From Pyropia yezoensis (taxonomy: Eukaryota; Rhodophyta; Bangiophyceae; Bangiales; Bangiaceae), in the NCBI GenBank assembly GCA_009829735.1, contig CM020620.1, forward strand, positions 14,195,420 through 14,259,419: a stretch of 64,000 bases of DNA, given 5' to 3'. The notes beneath the pieces are model-generated. The model did not search any database. It was given only the letters and a program-made list of their open reading frames with translations, and had not been told where the DNA came from. Shown piece by piece: positions 11,054 to 23,167 of this stretch (the first letter of the stretch is position 1; the number at the start of each line of letters is the position of its first letter). The translations under genes and the position numbers were made by a program.

Positions 11054-12203
11054 GGGTGGGCATCTGCCTTGAAGATGGGGTATGGATGCGTTTGGAACCG
11101 GCACTGGGATGCAGTTTGGTGTGACGGAGGGAGAGGGGGAGCAGTGCTGGGCTTGGCGCGGACTGCCTGGGGAGAGGCAGTGCGGGGGAGTCTTTGTATG
11201 TTTGACGTGACGGTTACTCTTTCAGTTTACTTCTTGGGTTGCGGACGGTGAGCGTTTCTGTGCATACCCCACAATCCTCTGACGCTCTCCCTGCATTAAG
11301 CTCTTCTCATGTGGCTGCGCTCATTGTTGCTTCTCCCGCCCGTCCACCTCTGTCTGATTGCTCCTGTGGTACTTCTGCTTTTCATTGAGACCAACGGTTG
11401 CACCAGTGTGAGCAGGGGGCGCTGGGTGCTAGGGGGCGAGCTGGCGGGGGGGCGGGGAGGCGTGGGGGATGGGGGAGGTCGGTGATCGCCGGTATGGAGT
11501 TAAGCAGCGCGAGCTATGCCTTTTTTCTGCACAGTGCTCTCTGTCTTCTCTCCGACGTGCCATGCTTTGAGCACTTCGTCCAGTAGAGGTCCTCGGCACA
11601 TTCTCACTTCCGCCGGGAGTCATTCACATCTTCAAGCACACTGCAATGTGCTTGAGGTACTGGTGGCTTGTCCACCTTTTTTCCTCTCTGTCGCTGACAC
11701 TAGCCCGTCTGGTGCCAGTGGCCAAGAGGAACCCAGTTTATTATGCATCAAAGCTCCCCACGAAAGGATGCAATCCAGTCCCGGCTGCTCGCGCGGTGGG
11801 ACCCCAGGGCCTTGTCCCCTTCAGGAAAACGGGAGAAGAGGTTGGTCACCAGGGTACTCACATCAGCCGAACCACCGAGCGTGGACCCACGGATTCCAAA
11901 CTCGGTGGCCGCCTCGTGCACGAATACCTGGAAGGCTTCTCGTTCCACACCCTGCTCATCTCCGAGCACCCACTCCGTCAGCGACGCCCCAACCTCGGTG
12001 GGGGTCATCCGGGGTGGGCGTCGGGTAGGTCCCGAGAGGGTTGCCGGACGATGCGAGCCCGGCATCCCGGAGGCACCCCCAGCCCCTGTTGTGAGCTCGT
12101 CGGCGGCGCGGGCCTCCCTAACCAGGCAGAAAAAGAACATAAAATGGGCGGAACACCAGCGATCATATGTACGGGCAAAGCCTCGTCAGTTCTCTGCTCT
12201 TGT
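11054..12203. other. no supported gene
   Basis: Overlapping ORFs on both strands around 11646-12203 have no family character and mixed composition. I see no repeat with the rest of the window. Confidence 0.35.
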
Positions 12204-13396
12204 TCATCCCAAGGCGATACAAATGGAGCGAAAGACCACGAAAAGGGACAGTGCGGCACCAGGAAAAGAGAAAATGCAGCTCAACGAAGAGATAAAAGAG
12301 GCGCCAGGAAAGTAAAAGATATACAGCCGAGAGGAGCCACGAGGGGCCTCAAGCGCGAGCGCGGTCTGCCGCAGACGGGCCGCCGCCAGCTCCTCTGCGT
12401 CGGCTTGACGACTGCTGATGAGGGCTAGGGCCTTGTCCGTGGCGTCGTCTGAGGTGACGCCACTCGGCTGTCCGGTCGTGTTCGTCACAGCGCCAGCCCT
12501 GGCGCTGGCCAGCGCCGACATGCCAGCATCCGCGCAGCGCGCTTGCTCCCGTGCCACCGCCATGTTGGCGGGTGCTACCACAGATGCTGCGGAGCCAATG
12601 TCCTGGAGTGAGGTTACGACCGTCGTTCTCGGAGCCGCCGCCCCAACCAGGTTAGCCACCAGTCCTCGGCAGCGACGGTCTTTTTCCTCCTTCTGGGCGT
12701 GCTCGGCGGCACACCGGGCGCGGGCGCGTTGCGCGGCCGCCTCAAAGAAAGCATCGTTGAACGCCTTACACACCAGAAAGCGGGAGGAGAGCTTGATGTG
12801 CGGCTTTTTGGTGAGACTGACGCCGTTGTCCGTGATCTTGCGCTTGAAAAGCCGCGTGTCCAGAGCCACTGTGTTGGGGTGGTGCCCTTTCACAGTGCAT
12901 TTTGGGCACCTGAAAAAGCACGAGTTCAGGGCAACGGCCGTCACAGTCATACATGACCAAGAGGCATAGTACTGATATAGGAATACAGGACAGTCAGCGA
13001 GTGATACTTAGAAGCGCTACTTAACACTCGTGGAGACCCTCTGCACCAAGAGCCGGAAACATGCGGCGGAGAAGCTACGTGACTCGAAAAAAAGTACGCT
13101 CTTTCACACCAACACTGCTGGTTTGTACAAGGCGTGCTTGTGTACCGAACGTGCCCTTTGTCCAGTCCATGGGAGCACTGAATGTCGTCCTTGACCAAGG
13201 AGCAGTCCTTGAAGTAGTGGGTAGACCCAGGCGCAAACTCTTTGCGATACTTGCATGCCCCACAGCTTGCATACGCCGCCTGAGCGTGCGGTGTGGGTGG
13301 TGAGGCGGCACTGGCGTTGGCAGGCTCTGCTGTCAAAGAAACGTAGAAGAAAAGCAGCGCCACACAAGACCGGCGAAATAATAGACACATGGGCAC
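12204..13396 (-). CDS. two adjoining Cys-rich hypothetical ORFs
   Basis: Two minus-strand frames abut at about 12947-12950. The upstream one (13396-12947) has a hydrophobic, signal-like start (CVALLFFYVSLTAEPANA) and a Cys cluster (ASCGACKYRKEF, then CTNQQCWC). The downstream one (12950-12204) starts with another cluster (FRCPKCTVKGHH) and continues with an Ala/Arg helix. Together they look like zinc-binding fragments of one decayed or spliced gene. The family is unknown, and it could be a transposon accessory protein. Confidence 0.3.
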
Positions 13397-14286
13397 TTGG
13401 CAAAGAACGCGTTAAAAACCGCACTGGACAAGCGCGCGTGGGGCGTGAGGTCCACAGTGTGTGCGACGTGCCGTTTTCATTGCCGGCAGAAGCAAAAATA
13501 CTCGAGTGGTGTAGGCAACGTACCCATGGTACAGCGTCGCACGCTGTGCACCCAAAGACGCAGAACCTGGAACTGGGGGTCGTGAAGTGGGACAATGGTG
13601 CGGTGCGGGACAGGGATGGCCGCGGCGACCGACAGGGATGATGGGCGGGACAGGGACGATGGGCGGGACAGGGACGACGGGTGGGACCGGGATGGGTGCG
13701 ACGACGCCACGCTCCGACGACCGGCGGTGGAGCGCCAGATAGTGCCCTCGAATTCTGAACAAACATTGTGACAGAACTCATATCTTCAGAGTGACAGGAC
13801 TTTTGAACTGTGACCGGGTCCGGCGACAACGAGTTGGACGTAATTGACCCTCATGTGTCAAAGGTCGCAATCACGATACGGACCTGTCCGATGCACTTCA
13901 TCATCCACTTTTTCTGGGAAGGACAATAGTTTGAAGAGCCGTCTTCTGCGGCACCTTCCCGAGACACACCAAGGGGTACTGTGAAAAGTTTCAACTCGAT
14001 ACGATCATTAGCGACGAGCTTTTTCTGACCGGCCTAGCTATATGGAATCCACCTTGTAGGTGTGAAACATCGGATGCTCTGCCTCACCCCTCGTGTGTGT
14101 CCAGGCACCATAGGTGAACCTCCGCCGCCAGCCTTTCCACCTCTCCTACCGCCCCTTACGCTTCCGCGTTCCCCCCCCCCCAAGGCCTCTCCCCTACTCC
14201 CCACACCCGTCTCCCCCGCATCCCCGACGTTCCTTGCCCCCCCCCACACCTTTCTGGAGCCACAGCACACACAGTTCCTCTCCCAC
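13397..14286. other. no supported gene; 3' flank of SAM50
   Basis: Contains a short tandem GA/GC-rich stretch at 13600-13690, where GGGACAGGGA-type units repeat and read as Pro/Ile/Val repeats on the minus strand. No gene is recognisable. Confidence 0.4.
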
Positions 14287-16340
14287 TCATCCAAACGACT
14301 GCATCAGCCCCAGCTGCAGCCCCCCGCTGACCTTGTCACTCGCCGCCGCCCGCACCACCCGCACCGCGTTGACCTCCACCCGTCCCAGCGCACACTGCAC
14401 CGCCAGGCCCACCCCTACCGCCACGCGGGCGCCCGCCACCACCCCCGCCGCCAAGCCACGAACGCCGTCGCCGTCGCCGCCACCGCCCTTCCCACGGGCA
14501 CGGATGGCGCGCCCGACGGCGCCCACATTGCCCACATCCCCGGCGGTGACAAACAGGTGCGGCCGCACCTGCAGCGCCGCCGCCAGCCCCGCCCCCCCCG
14601 CCGAGCCGTGGGCGCCCCCCCCCCCCCCCGCGGGGAGGGCCCCGTCAGCATGGCGGTGGCGGCGTAGTAGAGGTCCCCCCCCAGGGCGTCGTGGCCATCC
14701 ACCGGCCCCACCCCCCGGACGGCAAAGCCCCGCAGGCTGGCCGGGCCGCCTAGGTAAAAACGGTCGGCGAGGCGCACCGCCGGGTCCCCTCCCCACGGCA
14801 CCGCCGCGCCCGCCCGCACCGCCAGGGAGGCGGTGATGCCCGACGCGCCAACCGGCACGTGCCCTTGCGCGTCGGCCTCGACGCGCGCGTGCCGCACGTC
14901 GCCGAGGCGCCGCAGCACCCCTGCGAGGGTGGTGGTGAGGCCCGCCCGCCAGCCGGTGGTGGGCCCCACCGCGCTGTCCCGGGTGTCCGTGTCGATCGTG
15001 TGGGTGAGAGCGGTGAGGGTGGAGGTGCCCGCCTCCTCGCGTACCGACAGGGAGGCGACGGGGGACAGGTCCGTGAGCGTCCGGACGGTGGTGGCGGCGG
15101 TAAAGGTGCCCGCGGAGATCGTGTCGGCCGACAGGGAGAGGCCCCGGGAGACGAGCGTGTAGGACGACGCCGCTGCGTGGTTGGCCGTCGTCTGGTGCGC
15201 GCGAAGGGTGGTGGCGGCCACACCGGGAGCGGGGAAGGGGGTGGTCAGCGTCGACTCGAGGGAGAAGGAGGGGGTCGCCGTCGGGAGGGATGACAGGGGG
15301 GTGCTCCCGCTGCCCCACCTGCAGAGGTGAACGGGGCAAAAAGGGGGACAGGGGCGGGGGGGGGGGGGGAAACCAAGGTCAACCAGACGCAGCACCAGGG
15401 AAGCGCCCTGGCAAGACAACCACGGCACGGGGGCGTCAGGGATGCACTTCAACGTGACCACCACCATTGCAGACGGCCTGGCGGCACCGCACGGCCGCTC
15501 GCCAGGCCTCCCGCCCATCCACCCACTTCCGCTCGCCTCCACCCGCATGGACCCACGTCCCACCCTCCCCTGCCACCCATCAGCGCCCGCTCGACACCTA
15601 CCATCCAGCCGACAGCGCCAGCTCCTCGGCGTTGCCAAACACATTTCGCCAGCGGAGCTTGCCCTCCAGACTCGCCTGCCGCTCGCCGCTGCCCTCCACA
15701 CTCGTCGTTGTCTGGAGGGCGTAGAGCTTGCGCTCCACCACATCCACCCGCACATCAGCGACGCGCGGTCCACCCTGTGGCGACTCGGCGGCGCCGTCCG
15801 GGGCCGCGCCCGGCGGCGCCTCGTCCAGCACCGCCGTCACAGACGCAAAGGCGCCGGTGGATCGCAGCCGCTCGACCGCCTCGGAGAGGCCCTCGATGGC
15901 GTCCCCAAACGTCGGGCCGGGTGCAGGGGGCGGGGGATCCGCCGCGGGCCCAGCAGCCGCCGCCGCCGCCGCCGCGGCCGCCGACGCCGCGGCCGCCGCC
16001 GCCTCTGCCGCCGCCGCCGCGGCAGTGTCGGCCAGCGCCGACGACACCACCCGCCGCACAAATGCCTCGCGGGTGCGGACCAGCCCAGACAGGTGGACGG
16101 TGCCGACCGACAGCGGCTGCGCCAGGAGCGTGTCCACGTCGGCACCGGCACCCCCCCCGGCACCCCCGTCGCCGCCGGCACCCCCACCGTTGCCGTCACC
16201 GCCACCGCCACCACCACCCCCTCCACCGCCGTCCCCACCGCCGCCAACAGCGTCGCCACCGTCACCGCCGCCACCGCCCCTGCCGTGGGCGTCTGCGCCG
16301 CCGCCGTCAGGGGGGCCCAGGCCAAAGCCAAACACCGACA
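14287..16340 (-). CDS. SAM50: SAM50/Omp85 outer-membrane beta-barrel insertase
   Basis: Core subunit of the machine that inserts beta-barrel proteins into the mitochondrial outer membrane. Exon 1 (16340-15602) starts at an ATG, runs through a Gly/Asp-rich linker, and has one POTRA-like domain (VGTVHLSGLVRTREAFVRRV to VERLRSTGAFASVTAVL). A 283-bp intron (15601-15319, GT...CTCTGCAG) joins in phase to exon 2. Exon 2 carries the barrel, including the family signature YLGGPASLRGFAVRGVGP and GGDLYYAA, and ends GLQLGLMQSFG, a typical last strand. The frame slips at the 15-C run 14615-14629; both sides are needed for a full barrel, so I read one gene. OEP80/TOC75 is the alternative, but one POTRA and the RGVGP box favour SAM50. 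Confidence 0.85.
15319..15601 (-). other. SAM50 intron
   Basis: Donor GGATG|GTAGGTG and acceptor CACCTCTGCAG|GTGGGG on the minus strand. Removing it restores the continuous frame SAGW-WGSGS at the start of the barrel. Confidence 0.8.
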
Positions 16341-18890
16341 TGGTGGGGGGGGTGCTCGTGTGGCGGGGCCACCCGCCCGGGGGGGGGGGGGGGGGGGGGG
16401 GTTGGGGGGAAGCGCGAGCGCAGCGGTGGCGGCGACGGCGACAGCGACGGCAAAAGCGACTGAGGAGGGAGGAACGAGAGGGGGGGGGGGGAGGGGAAAT
16501 ATGGAGGACGGGGGTGCTCGTCGAGACGGGCGGCGTCGGGCCCGCGGGCGAGAATGGGCAGCGGCGGTCGCACGTGGCACGGGCGCAGCGTCGTGCCGCG
16601 CCGCGTGGCCCGACGTGCGGTGCGACAAAGGTGGCACCGCGCGCGCGACCGCAGGGGATCAAGGAAAAACAAAAACCCAAGACGAAATTCAAGATTGGAT
16701 ATCGGATCGAAAAGTGTTTGCATTTTGGGGGCGCTGTGTGTGAGCGACAGCTCCAGCCACCGTAGCGCCGCCGCCGCGCCGTCTCGCCGCTGCCGCGGCG
16801 GCGGCGGCGGCGGCGCGCCACCGCAGCGGGGGCGAGCTACGGATGGGGTGGTGTACCAGGCGGCGGTGGGGTGACCCCCTGGCCGCCAACCTGGCCGACA
16901 CCCTCACGTCGGCCGGGTCGTCCGCCAAAGGCACTGACGCGACGGCGCGGGTGGTGGCGACGGCGGTGCCGCTGACCCGCCGCACGACAGGGATGCGCGC
17001 GGTGGCGGCGGCGGGGGGGCGCCCTGGAGGTGGCCGGCGCGGCGGGTGGGGGTGAGTCGGCGGTGGCGGCGGCTATAAGCTCCGCGCCCTCGAAGATCAG
17101 GGGGGGGGCGCGGGGTGGTCGTCACCACGCTTCTCCACCTCCGGTTCCCCCCCCCCCGGCGACTGTCTGTCCCTAGCTCAACCGCAGGTGGTGGCCGCGG
17201 CGGCAGTGGCGGCGGCCGCGGCGTGACCCCCCCGGCTGGCGGGTGGGAAGGCGGCTGCCGCCGTCGTGGCTTCCGCTCCCGCAGACGGCGGTGGTGGAGG
17301 TGGCAGCGGTGGCGCAGCGGCGGCGGCGGCGGCAGTGGCGGGCTTCGGTGGCGGCGCCCAGCTGTAGCTGCGGCGGGGGCGTATGGGGCATATGGTCGGC
17401 GGCGGCCGAGGGGTGCTGTCCGCTACGCCTCCCCCTCTCCCCCCCGTCTTCGTCACCCGCCCTTACCGCCCGCCACCCCCCCTTCCGCCACCCCAACCGC
17501 CCCCCCTCCTGCCGCCACCACCTCCACCAAACCGACGCAACGGCGGCAGCCGCCGCCGCCCTGGACCACCTCCTCCCCGCTCTCGCCGCCCCCACCGCCG
17601 CAGAGGCGGTGCGCTTTGACCGAGCAGCAGACCGCCGCCACCGCGGCTGCCGCCGCCGCCGCCGCCGTCGCCGCCGCCACCGTTGCCGCCGCCGCCAACC
17701 GGCAGCGGGTGCGCTCGGCGGTAGCCGCCGCGGCGGCCGCCAACGCTGCCGCCCGCCCGGCGGCGGTGGCGACGTGAGCGGCGGCGCTGACGGCGGCGGT
17801 GGCAAAAATGCCGTTGGGGTCGGGGGTGCTGCTGGGGGGGGCGCCGCCGCTGTGCGGCCGCCGCGGTGGGGCTCGGCTGCAGGGGGGGGGGGGGGGGGGG
17901 GGGGGGGACAACGCCCCCTTGACCAATGAAGACCCGGCCGGTCGGGTGGTGGCCATCGCACCGGTGTTGGCACCCGTCGTGGTCGTGGTAGCGGGGGAGG
18001 CGGCGACGACGGCGAGCGTCTGCCGGCGAGAGATGCGGCTGTCCCTGCGGATGGCGCGGCCGTCGCCACGGCCGGGCCATAGGGAGTGACGCTGCCGGCG
18101 GCAGCGGCCGGCCACGCCGCCGACAGCGGGCCGTCGGCAGGAAAGGCGGCCGGCTGCCGCGGCGGCGGCAGCGGCGGCGATGATGGCCACGGGCGCGCCC
18201 CTGCCGCCGTCTGTGGGGGCGACGGCGGCACCCCCCCCCCCCCCCCGCCAAGTCGTGGTGGCCGTCGCCCCCCACCCCTCCCCATTTCATGTGTGGCAGC
18301 GGCCTCGGCGGCGGCCTCCCCGCCCCCGCCTCCCCGCACCCCCCCCAGCTGTGGCAGAGGGGGAGCCGCCGCTGGCGGGAGCCCCGGGCTTAGCCGCTGC
18401 TCATCCCCCTATGTAGCTTCTCCGAGGTGCCCTACAGCCCGCTCGGCCGGCGAGACGGGCGTCGGGGTTGTGTGATGGCGGTGGCGGCACCGGCGGCGGG
18501 GGTGGCGGTCGCAGTGGTGGCGAAGGCGGGTTGGGTGGTGGTGGGGGTAGAGGGGGTGGAGGTGGTGATGGCGGTGGTGGGGGGGGGTGGGACCGACGGT
18601 GAGTCATCCGCGTCTCCAAGGCGGAGGTGGGGAAGTCGGGCGGGGGGGAGCGGCACCAAGGGGACCCGCCTGTGCTTGTGTCTTGGAATCGTGTGCTTTG
18701 TCCTGTCCCAAACTTTGCTAGAGTGACCCAGTGCCTTGTTGCGCGCATGGCGCAGTGAAGCTTGCTGCCCCAATCGCACCGTCCCGACAGCCGGGCGGCC
18801 AGCACAGCCGCCGCGACCCCCCCCCCCACCAACAGCACGACTCACGCCACCCTCCGCATGGCCACCGTGGCCAAGCTCCCCCGCCCCCCC
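16341..18890. other. very GC-rich low-complexity DNA, no supported gene
   Basis: All six frames stay open over long distances because of CCG/GGC repeats, so open frames mean little here. Homopolymers include 23 G (16379-16401) and 26 G (17882-17907). A minus-strand frame near 18000-18190 reads SRISRRQTLAVVAASP, reminiscent of a twin-arginine plastid signal, but nothing downstream supports a lumenal protein. The 18600-18770 stretch has lower GC and may be an untranslated region or an intron. Confidence 0.5.
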
Positions 18891-18899
18891 CCCCCCCCC

Positions 18900-19664
18900 G
18901 TGGTCCCCCGCCATAATCGACGCGCACGAGTCCCCCCGGTAGAGGCACTGCATGACGAGTGTGGGGGAGGACCTCCCCCCCCGCCCCCGGACAGGGCGCA
19001 GCGCCGACCACGCCGCAGCGTGCAGCCGCAGAAGGGCCGTCGATGAGGCCACGCAGGCCACACCCACCGCCGCCCACCCTGGGAGCCCCAGCAGTCGCCG
19101 ACGGGGTGGCCGCGTACGGGTGCCTACCGACCCGAGCCGACAGGGTGTACAGGGCGGCCGCCTCGGCCGAACGGGCGGCGGCGTAGGCGGCAAGTGCGGC
19201 GTGGAAGGGCGGCAGCGGCGGGCTGCTGGGGGGGGTGTCGCCGCCACCGCCGCCGGTGGAGACCCCCGATTGGGGGCGGCGGGCCGCGTCATCCAGCGCT
19301 AGCCAAAAAGGTGCCGTCGCTGCTGCCGCCGCCGCCGCCGCCGTCGCGGGCTCCCCCACCCCCCCCCCCGCCCCCTCCCCGCCCCCCTAAACCGCCCTTC
19401 CAAGCCCCAGCGCTACCTGTTGGCGCCTGTGCGGCCGCCCTGCCGCCGCCGCGGCCATTGTCGTGGTCGTCCCCGCAGGTGACGGGCGGCGGCGGCGGGC
19501 CATGGCGCCAACGACGGGGGTGGAGAGGGTCTTGCCATAGATGGCGAGCGACAGCGCCCGCTCCGACGCCATGATGCGGCTGCGGATGCTCGCAAAGCCC
19601 GCGCCGAGGGAGCCCCCGCTGGGCGGCTTCACCACCACCGAGTCCCACTGGTCGTCGCCGTACC

Positions 19665-19698
<34 letters not shown>

Positions 19699-20168
19699 CA
19701 CACTGTCGGCCGACGTGTCGGGGGAGGTGGGAAGGAACAACCCCCAGGGGGCACAAGCGCCCGGCGCCAGCGGTGGCGCATCTGGCAGCGTCACCACCAC
19801 GAGGGGAGGCGGGGGGGGGGAGGAGGCAGAGGCAGCGGGGGGGGGGGGGCGGCACAAGCGGCCACCGCGGCGCCACCGCCATCACCACCGCCACCCACCC
19901 GTCGGGTCTGCAGCGGCGGCGGCGGCGGGGGCGCGGGCACCCACCGAGGCGGCGCGGGCGTCTGGGGGGCGGCCGGCACGCGCGGGCGGCGGCGCACCCA
20001 CCCCCCTGCCCCGCGACGTGGGGCGGCTGCGCCGCCGCCGCCGCCGCCGCTGCCACCGCGGGGTGTGGCCACCGCCGCCGCCGCCGGCCGCTGCTGCTCC
20101 GCCACCGTCGCCGCCGCTGACCCCGACCCCGAAGCCGCCGTCGCGCTCGCCGCCGCGCTCGCCGCCAT
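18900..20168 (-). CDS. unresolved host gene, probably with one membrane segment
   Basis: Pieces in different minus-strand frames look coding. One is a start at ATG 20168 (MAASAAASATAAS). Another, around 19500-19800, has LPDAPPLAPGACAPWGLFLP and then DDQWDSVVVKPPSGGSLGAG with a helix (SIRSRIMASERALSLAIYGK). A third, around 19000-19340, has PFWLALDDAARRPQ and a hydrophobic segment (GWAAVGVACVASSTALLRLH). The frames change at G/C runs (for example 19838-19848) and possibly at an intron near 19380-19500. I do not recognise the family, and neither end is certain. Confidence 0.3.
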
Positions 20169-20767
20169 TCCCGCGCGTTGGGCCGTGGCCTGCGTCTCCC
20201 GTCCGCCCAACCCGCACCCCCCGCTCCTTCCCGCTCCCGGATTCTCCTTGCCACAGCCGCGGCTCCTTCCCCCCTGGGAGTGGCCGGCGGGCGGCGCGGT
20301 CGTCACTTGCGCTGTCCGCGTCGGGTGGGCGTCGTGGGTGACGGGCAACCTGCCCGCCCGCAGCGCCCGTGGCTGCCGCGCCGTCGTCGGCACGGACGAG
20401 GACGCCACGAGCACCGCCCCCCGGTCGACGATGGGGCGATCCCCGCCGCTGCCGCCCGGCGCGGGGGGTGCTCCCGCTGCCGGCGGCGCCGCCCGACGGC
20501 GGCGCCGGTCCCCGCCACACGCCGGGGCCGCCGCCGGCGGTGCGCCGTCGACACGCGCCCCAACGGTCGGGGGCGGTGTCCAAAGGCGGCATGCCGCCGA
20601 CGGGCGGGCCCTCTGCGGCGGGCGCCGCCGCCCGCCACGCGCCCGCGTGGCGCTCCCGCGGTGGTGGGCCGCCAAGCTCATGTCGCAACCGGTTGGGCTT
20701 GAGCTTGTGGGCGCGCCGCCTGCTCGTGCACGACCCTCTTCGGCGCGCCTCACTGGCTGTGGCGGCG

Positions 20768-22915
20768 CTACACCCCCCGCCCGCTACGGACGGCCGCCGG
20801 CTTGGTAATGGGCCGCGCCGCCACCGACACGCTCCACTGGGTCGCGCCTATGGCCCGCGGCGACGGGTTCGGTGGCGGCGGCGGCAGCGGCCGCTGCGGG
20901 GGGGTCAGCGTCGGCGTCAGCGGCAAGGATCCCACGAGTCCACCCGTGTCTGCCAGCTGGGGAGCGCCCGCCGCGCCTGCCCGCCGGTGCTCCCCGTCGG
21001 CGGCGGCGGCGGCGGTGGCTGCCGCCGGCGCCGGCCACGACAGCAGTTGCCTGCCGTGACTCGCGGGCCGACCAATAAAGCCCCGCTGGCCGAGGGAAAC
21101 CGCCCTGCGGGGCGGGGCGGCAGCGCTAGGCGGCACGGCCAACCCCGACGTGGTGGGGGGGGCGGCCCGGCATGGCTCGACGGGCGCCACCGCCGCCGCT
21201 GCCGCCAGAGCCGGCCCGCCAGCCGCCGCCGTAGCTGACCCCCCCGCGACCGCCAAAGTGGAACGCCCCGCCGCCGCCAAAGCCGGCCCTCCAGCCGCCG
21301 CCAAAGCCAAACCCGCCCCGGGGGCAACGGCGGCAAGCGACAACGGCCCTGCGGGTCCGCGGGGGCAGCCGCCGCCCGTGGCTCCAGCCGGCAGAGCGAG
21401 GCCAAACCCCCGCTGTCCGAGGGCGACCGCCCTGCGGGGCCCGGCACCCAGTACGGGCAGCCGCGGCGCCGTCGGCGCCGTCGGCAAAAGCGACAGAGAC
21501 GGCGGCGGCGGCGGCGGCCGCCATCGCGGCACGAGCGCGGACGTCGATTCCTCGCCGGGGGCGGCCTGCCATGCGTCTGACGTACGGACCAGCCGCCTGA
21601 GACCAGGCCCGGGCGCCCTGCCGCCGCTGGCGTCGGCGATACGGGACTCATACGCCTCCGTCGCGGCAGCGCCGGCGGAGAGCTCAGCGGCAATAGCGGC
21701 GGTGGCGGCGACGGCTGCTGCCCGCCGGGGCCGCGCGGGCGCTCCCTCACTAGGCCGCCACCGACGGGGGGCAGTCGCAGAGCGGCGCTCCCGGGCGGGG
21801 GGGACGGCCGACGCCGCCGGCCCCACGGCGGCGGCGGCGGGGGCGGCGGCGGAGGCGGGGGCGGCGGTGGAGGCGGTGGCGGCGGTGGAGGCGGGGGCGC
21901 CCCCCCTTCGCGCCTGGGCCTCTGCTTCTCGCTTGCCCTGCCACCGCTTGCTACCCCCGTGGGCCATGCAGTGCACCCGCCACTTGTCACACTCCTCCAC
22001 GGGAGCGTCGCACACGTAGCAGTAGCACTTTTCACAGGTGCGGGGGTTGGCGGCCGCCGCCGCGGCGGAGCGGCCCCGCTTGAACGGGTGGGCGGGGCAG
22101 TCGGGCCGCCCGTGGGGGTACACGTGCGTGCGGGCGGCCACGACGGCCACGCCAGCCGCGGCTGCGGTGGCAGAGGCGGCATCGGCCGCCGCGTCGAGGG
22201 GGGTGCAGGAGGGGGGGGCGGGGGGGGACACCTCCACCACCTCCAAGTCACTGTCGCTACCCACGTCGACGCCCGCACACCCGCCGTGGCGGGCGGCGGC
22301 GCCACCGACGTGCTTGCGGGCGCCAGGGACGCCGCCACCTGCGCCGCTGCTGTCGTCACCACCGCCTGCTACAAACTCCACGTCGGTGGCGCTCCCGCCG
22401 CTGCCCCCACCGTCGTCCCCGTAGGTGGAGTCGTCGAGGGGGCCGCACCAGTCAAGGAGCATACTGCTGGTGATGCTACCGCCGCCGCCGCCGTTGTCGT
22501 CGCTGCTGCTGCTGCTGCTGTCGCCACCGCGGCTGTCCTCGTCGTCGTCGTCGTCGTCGCCGCCACCCCTGCCGCTGGCGTCGCTGTGGGGACTGCCGCC
22601 GCCCGCCCCACGGGCGCCACTGCCGCCACCGCCACGGACACCAACACCGCCGCTGCCATCGACAGCGCTGCCACCGCCACCGCCGCCGTCCCATGGCCCC
22701 CGACTGCCCGTCACGTTCACCCACCACGTCCCATCGCTGGCGTCCACGTCAATCACCAGGTCGTTGGTGACAGGCGGGGTGGGTGGAGCGACGGCCGCGG
22801 CAGCGGCAGCGGCCGGGGCAGCGGCGGCCGCGGCAGGCCGCGCATCGAGGACGGGCGCGGCGCCGCCGCCGCCCCCGCCGAGGGGGCTGGGGGAGTCCGC
22901 CGGGAGGCCGGCCAT
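20768..22915 (-). CDS. Cys-rich CYCYVC-domain protein (RPM1-interacting protein 13-like)
   Basis: A 715-residue protein from ATG 22915; the frame stays open further upstream but offers no other ATG. Low-complexity Gly/Ser/Asp regions surround one compact domain at about residues 265-330: YPHGRPDCPAHPF, then CEKCYCYVCD, CDKW and HCMAH, Cys/His positions that look metal-binding. The same CYCYVC arrangement occurs in plant RPM1-interacting-protein-13-like nuclear proteins and related unnamed eukaryotic proteins; this link is from memory. Just before it, SDSDLEVVEV resembles a SUMO-interacting motif. The C-terminal part holds two copies of a short RRAVxLGQRGF repeat. The role is unknown; a nuclear regulatory protein is the best guess. 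A MITE begins about 250 bp upstream. Confidence 0.55.
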   Translation of the reverse strand: MAGLPADSPSPLGGGGGGAAPVLDARPAAAAAAPAAAAAAAVAPPTPPVTNDLVIDVDASDGTWWVNVTGSRGPWDGGGGGGSAVDGSGGVGVRGGGGSGARGAGGGSPHSDASGRGGGDDDDDDEDSRGGDSSSSSSDDNGGGGGSITSSMLLDWCGPLDDSTYGDDGGGSGGSATDVEFVAGGGDDSSGAGGGVPGARKHVGGAAARHGGCAGVDVGSDSDLEVVEVSPPAPPSCTPLDAAADAASATAAAAGVAVVAARTHVYPHGRPDCPAHPFKRGRSAAAAAANPRTCEKCYCYVCDAPVEECDKWRVHCMAHGGSKRWQGKREAEAQARRGGAPASTAATASTAAPASAAAPAAAAVGPAASAVPPARERRSATAPRRWRPSEGAPARPRRAAAVAATAAIAAELSAGAAATEAYESRIADASGGRAPGPGLRRLVRTSDAWQAAPGEESTSALVPRWRPPPPPPSLSLLPTAPTAPRLPVLGAGPRRAVALGQRGFGLALPAGATGGGCPRGPAGPLSLAAVAPGAGLALAAAGGPALAAAGRSTLAVAGGSATAAAGGPALAAAAAVAPVEPCRAAPPTTSGLAVPPSAAAPPRRAVSLGQRGFIGRPASHGRQLLSWPAPAAATAAAAADGEHRRAGAAGAPQLADTGGLVGSLPLTPTLTPPQRPLPPPPPNPSPRAIGATQWSVSVAARPITKPAAVRSGRGV

Positions 22916-23167
22916 CCCAAGCAGGAGGCCGGCCGCGTCAAGAAGGCCGCGGGGAAGGAGGAAGGGGAGTTGGTACCGTGCCAACGCGGCGTGACGCCGC
23001 GTTGGAACCGACCGGCTAGGAGGCACACGCCCGTGGCAAGGGTCCGCGACCTCCCCCCCGCCGGATGGGCAACCCGCCGGCAGGCGGGCCAAGGCGGGAC
23101 GAGGCAGGGCGGCACACCATAGGGCACTCGCGCGCACGGCGAGCGCGGCCAAGTGGTGGCCCACACA

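Noticed and set aside
14062..14836. Plus-strand Pro/Arg-rich frames over SAM50 exon 2
   Set aside because: Shadow of the minus-strand barrel gene, with no family character.
17453..18190. Possible thylakoid lumen protein (SRRQTLAVVAASP signal-like segment, minus strand)
   Set aside because: The hydrophobic core is weak, there is no ATG at a sensible place, and the rest is Ala/Gly low complexity.
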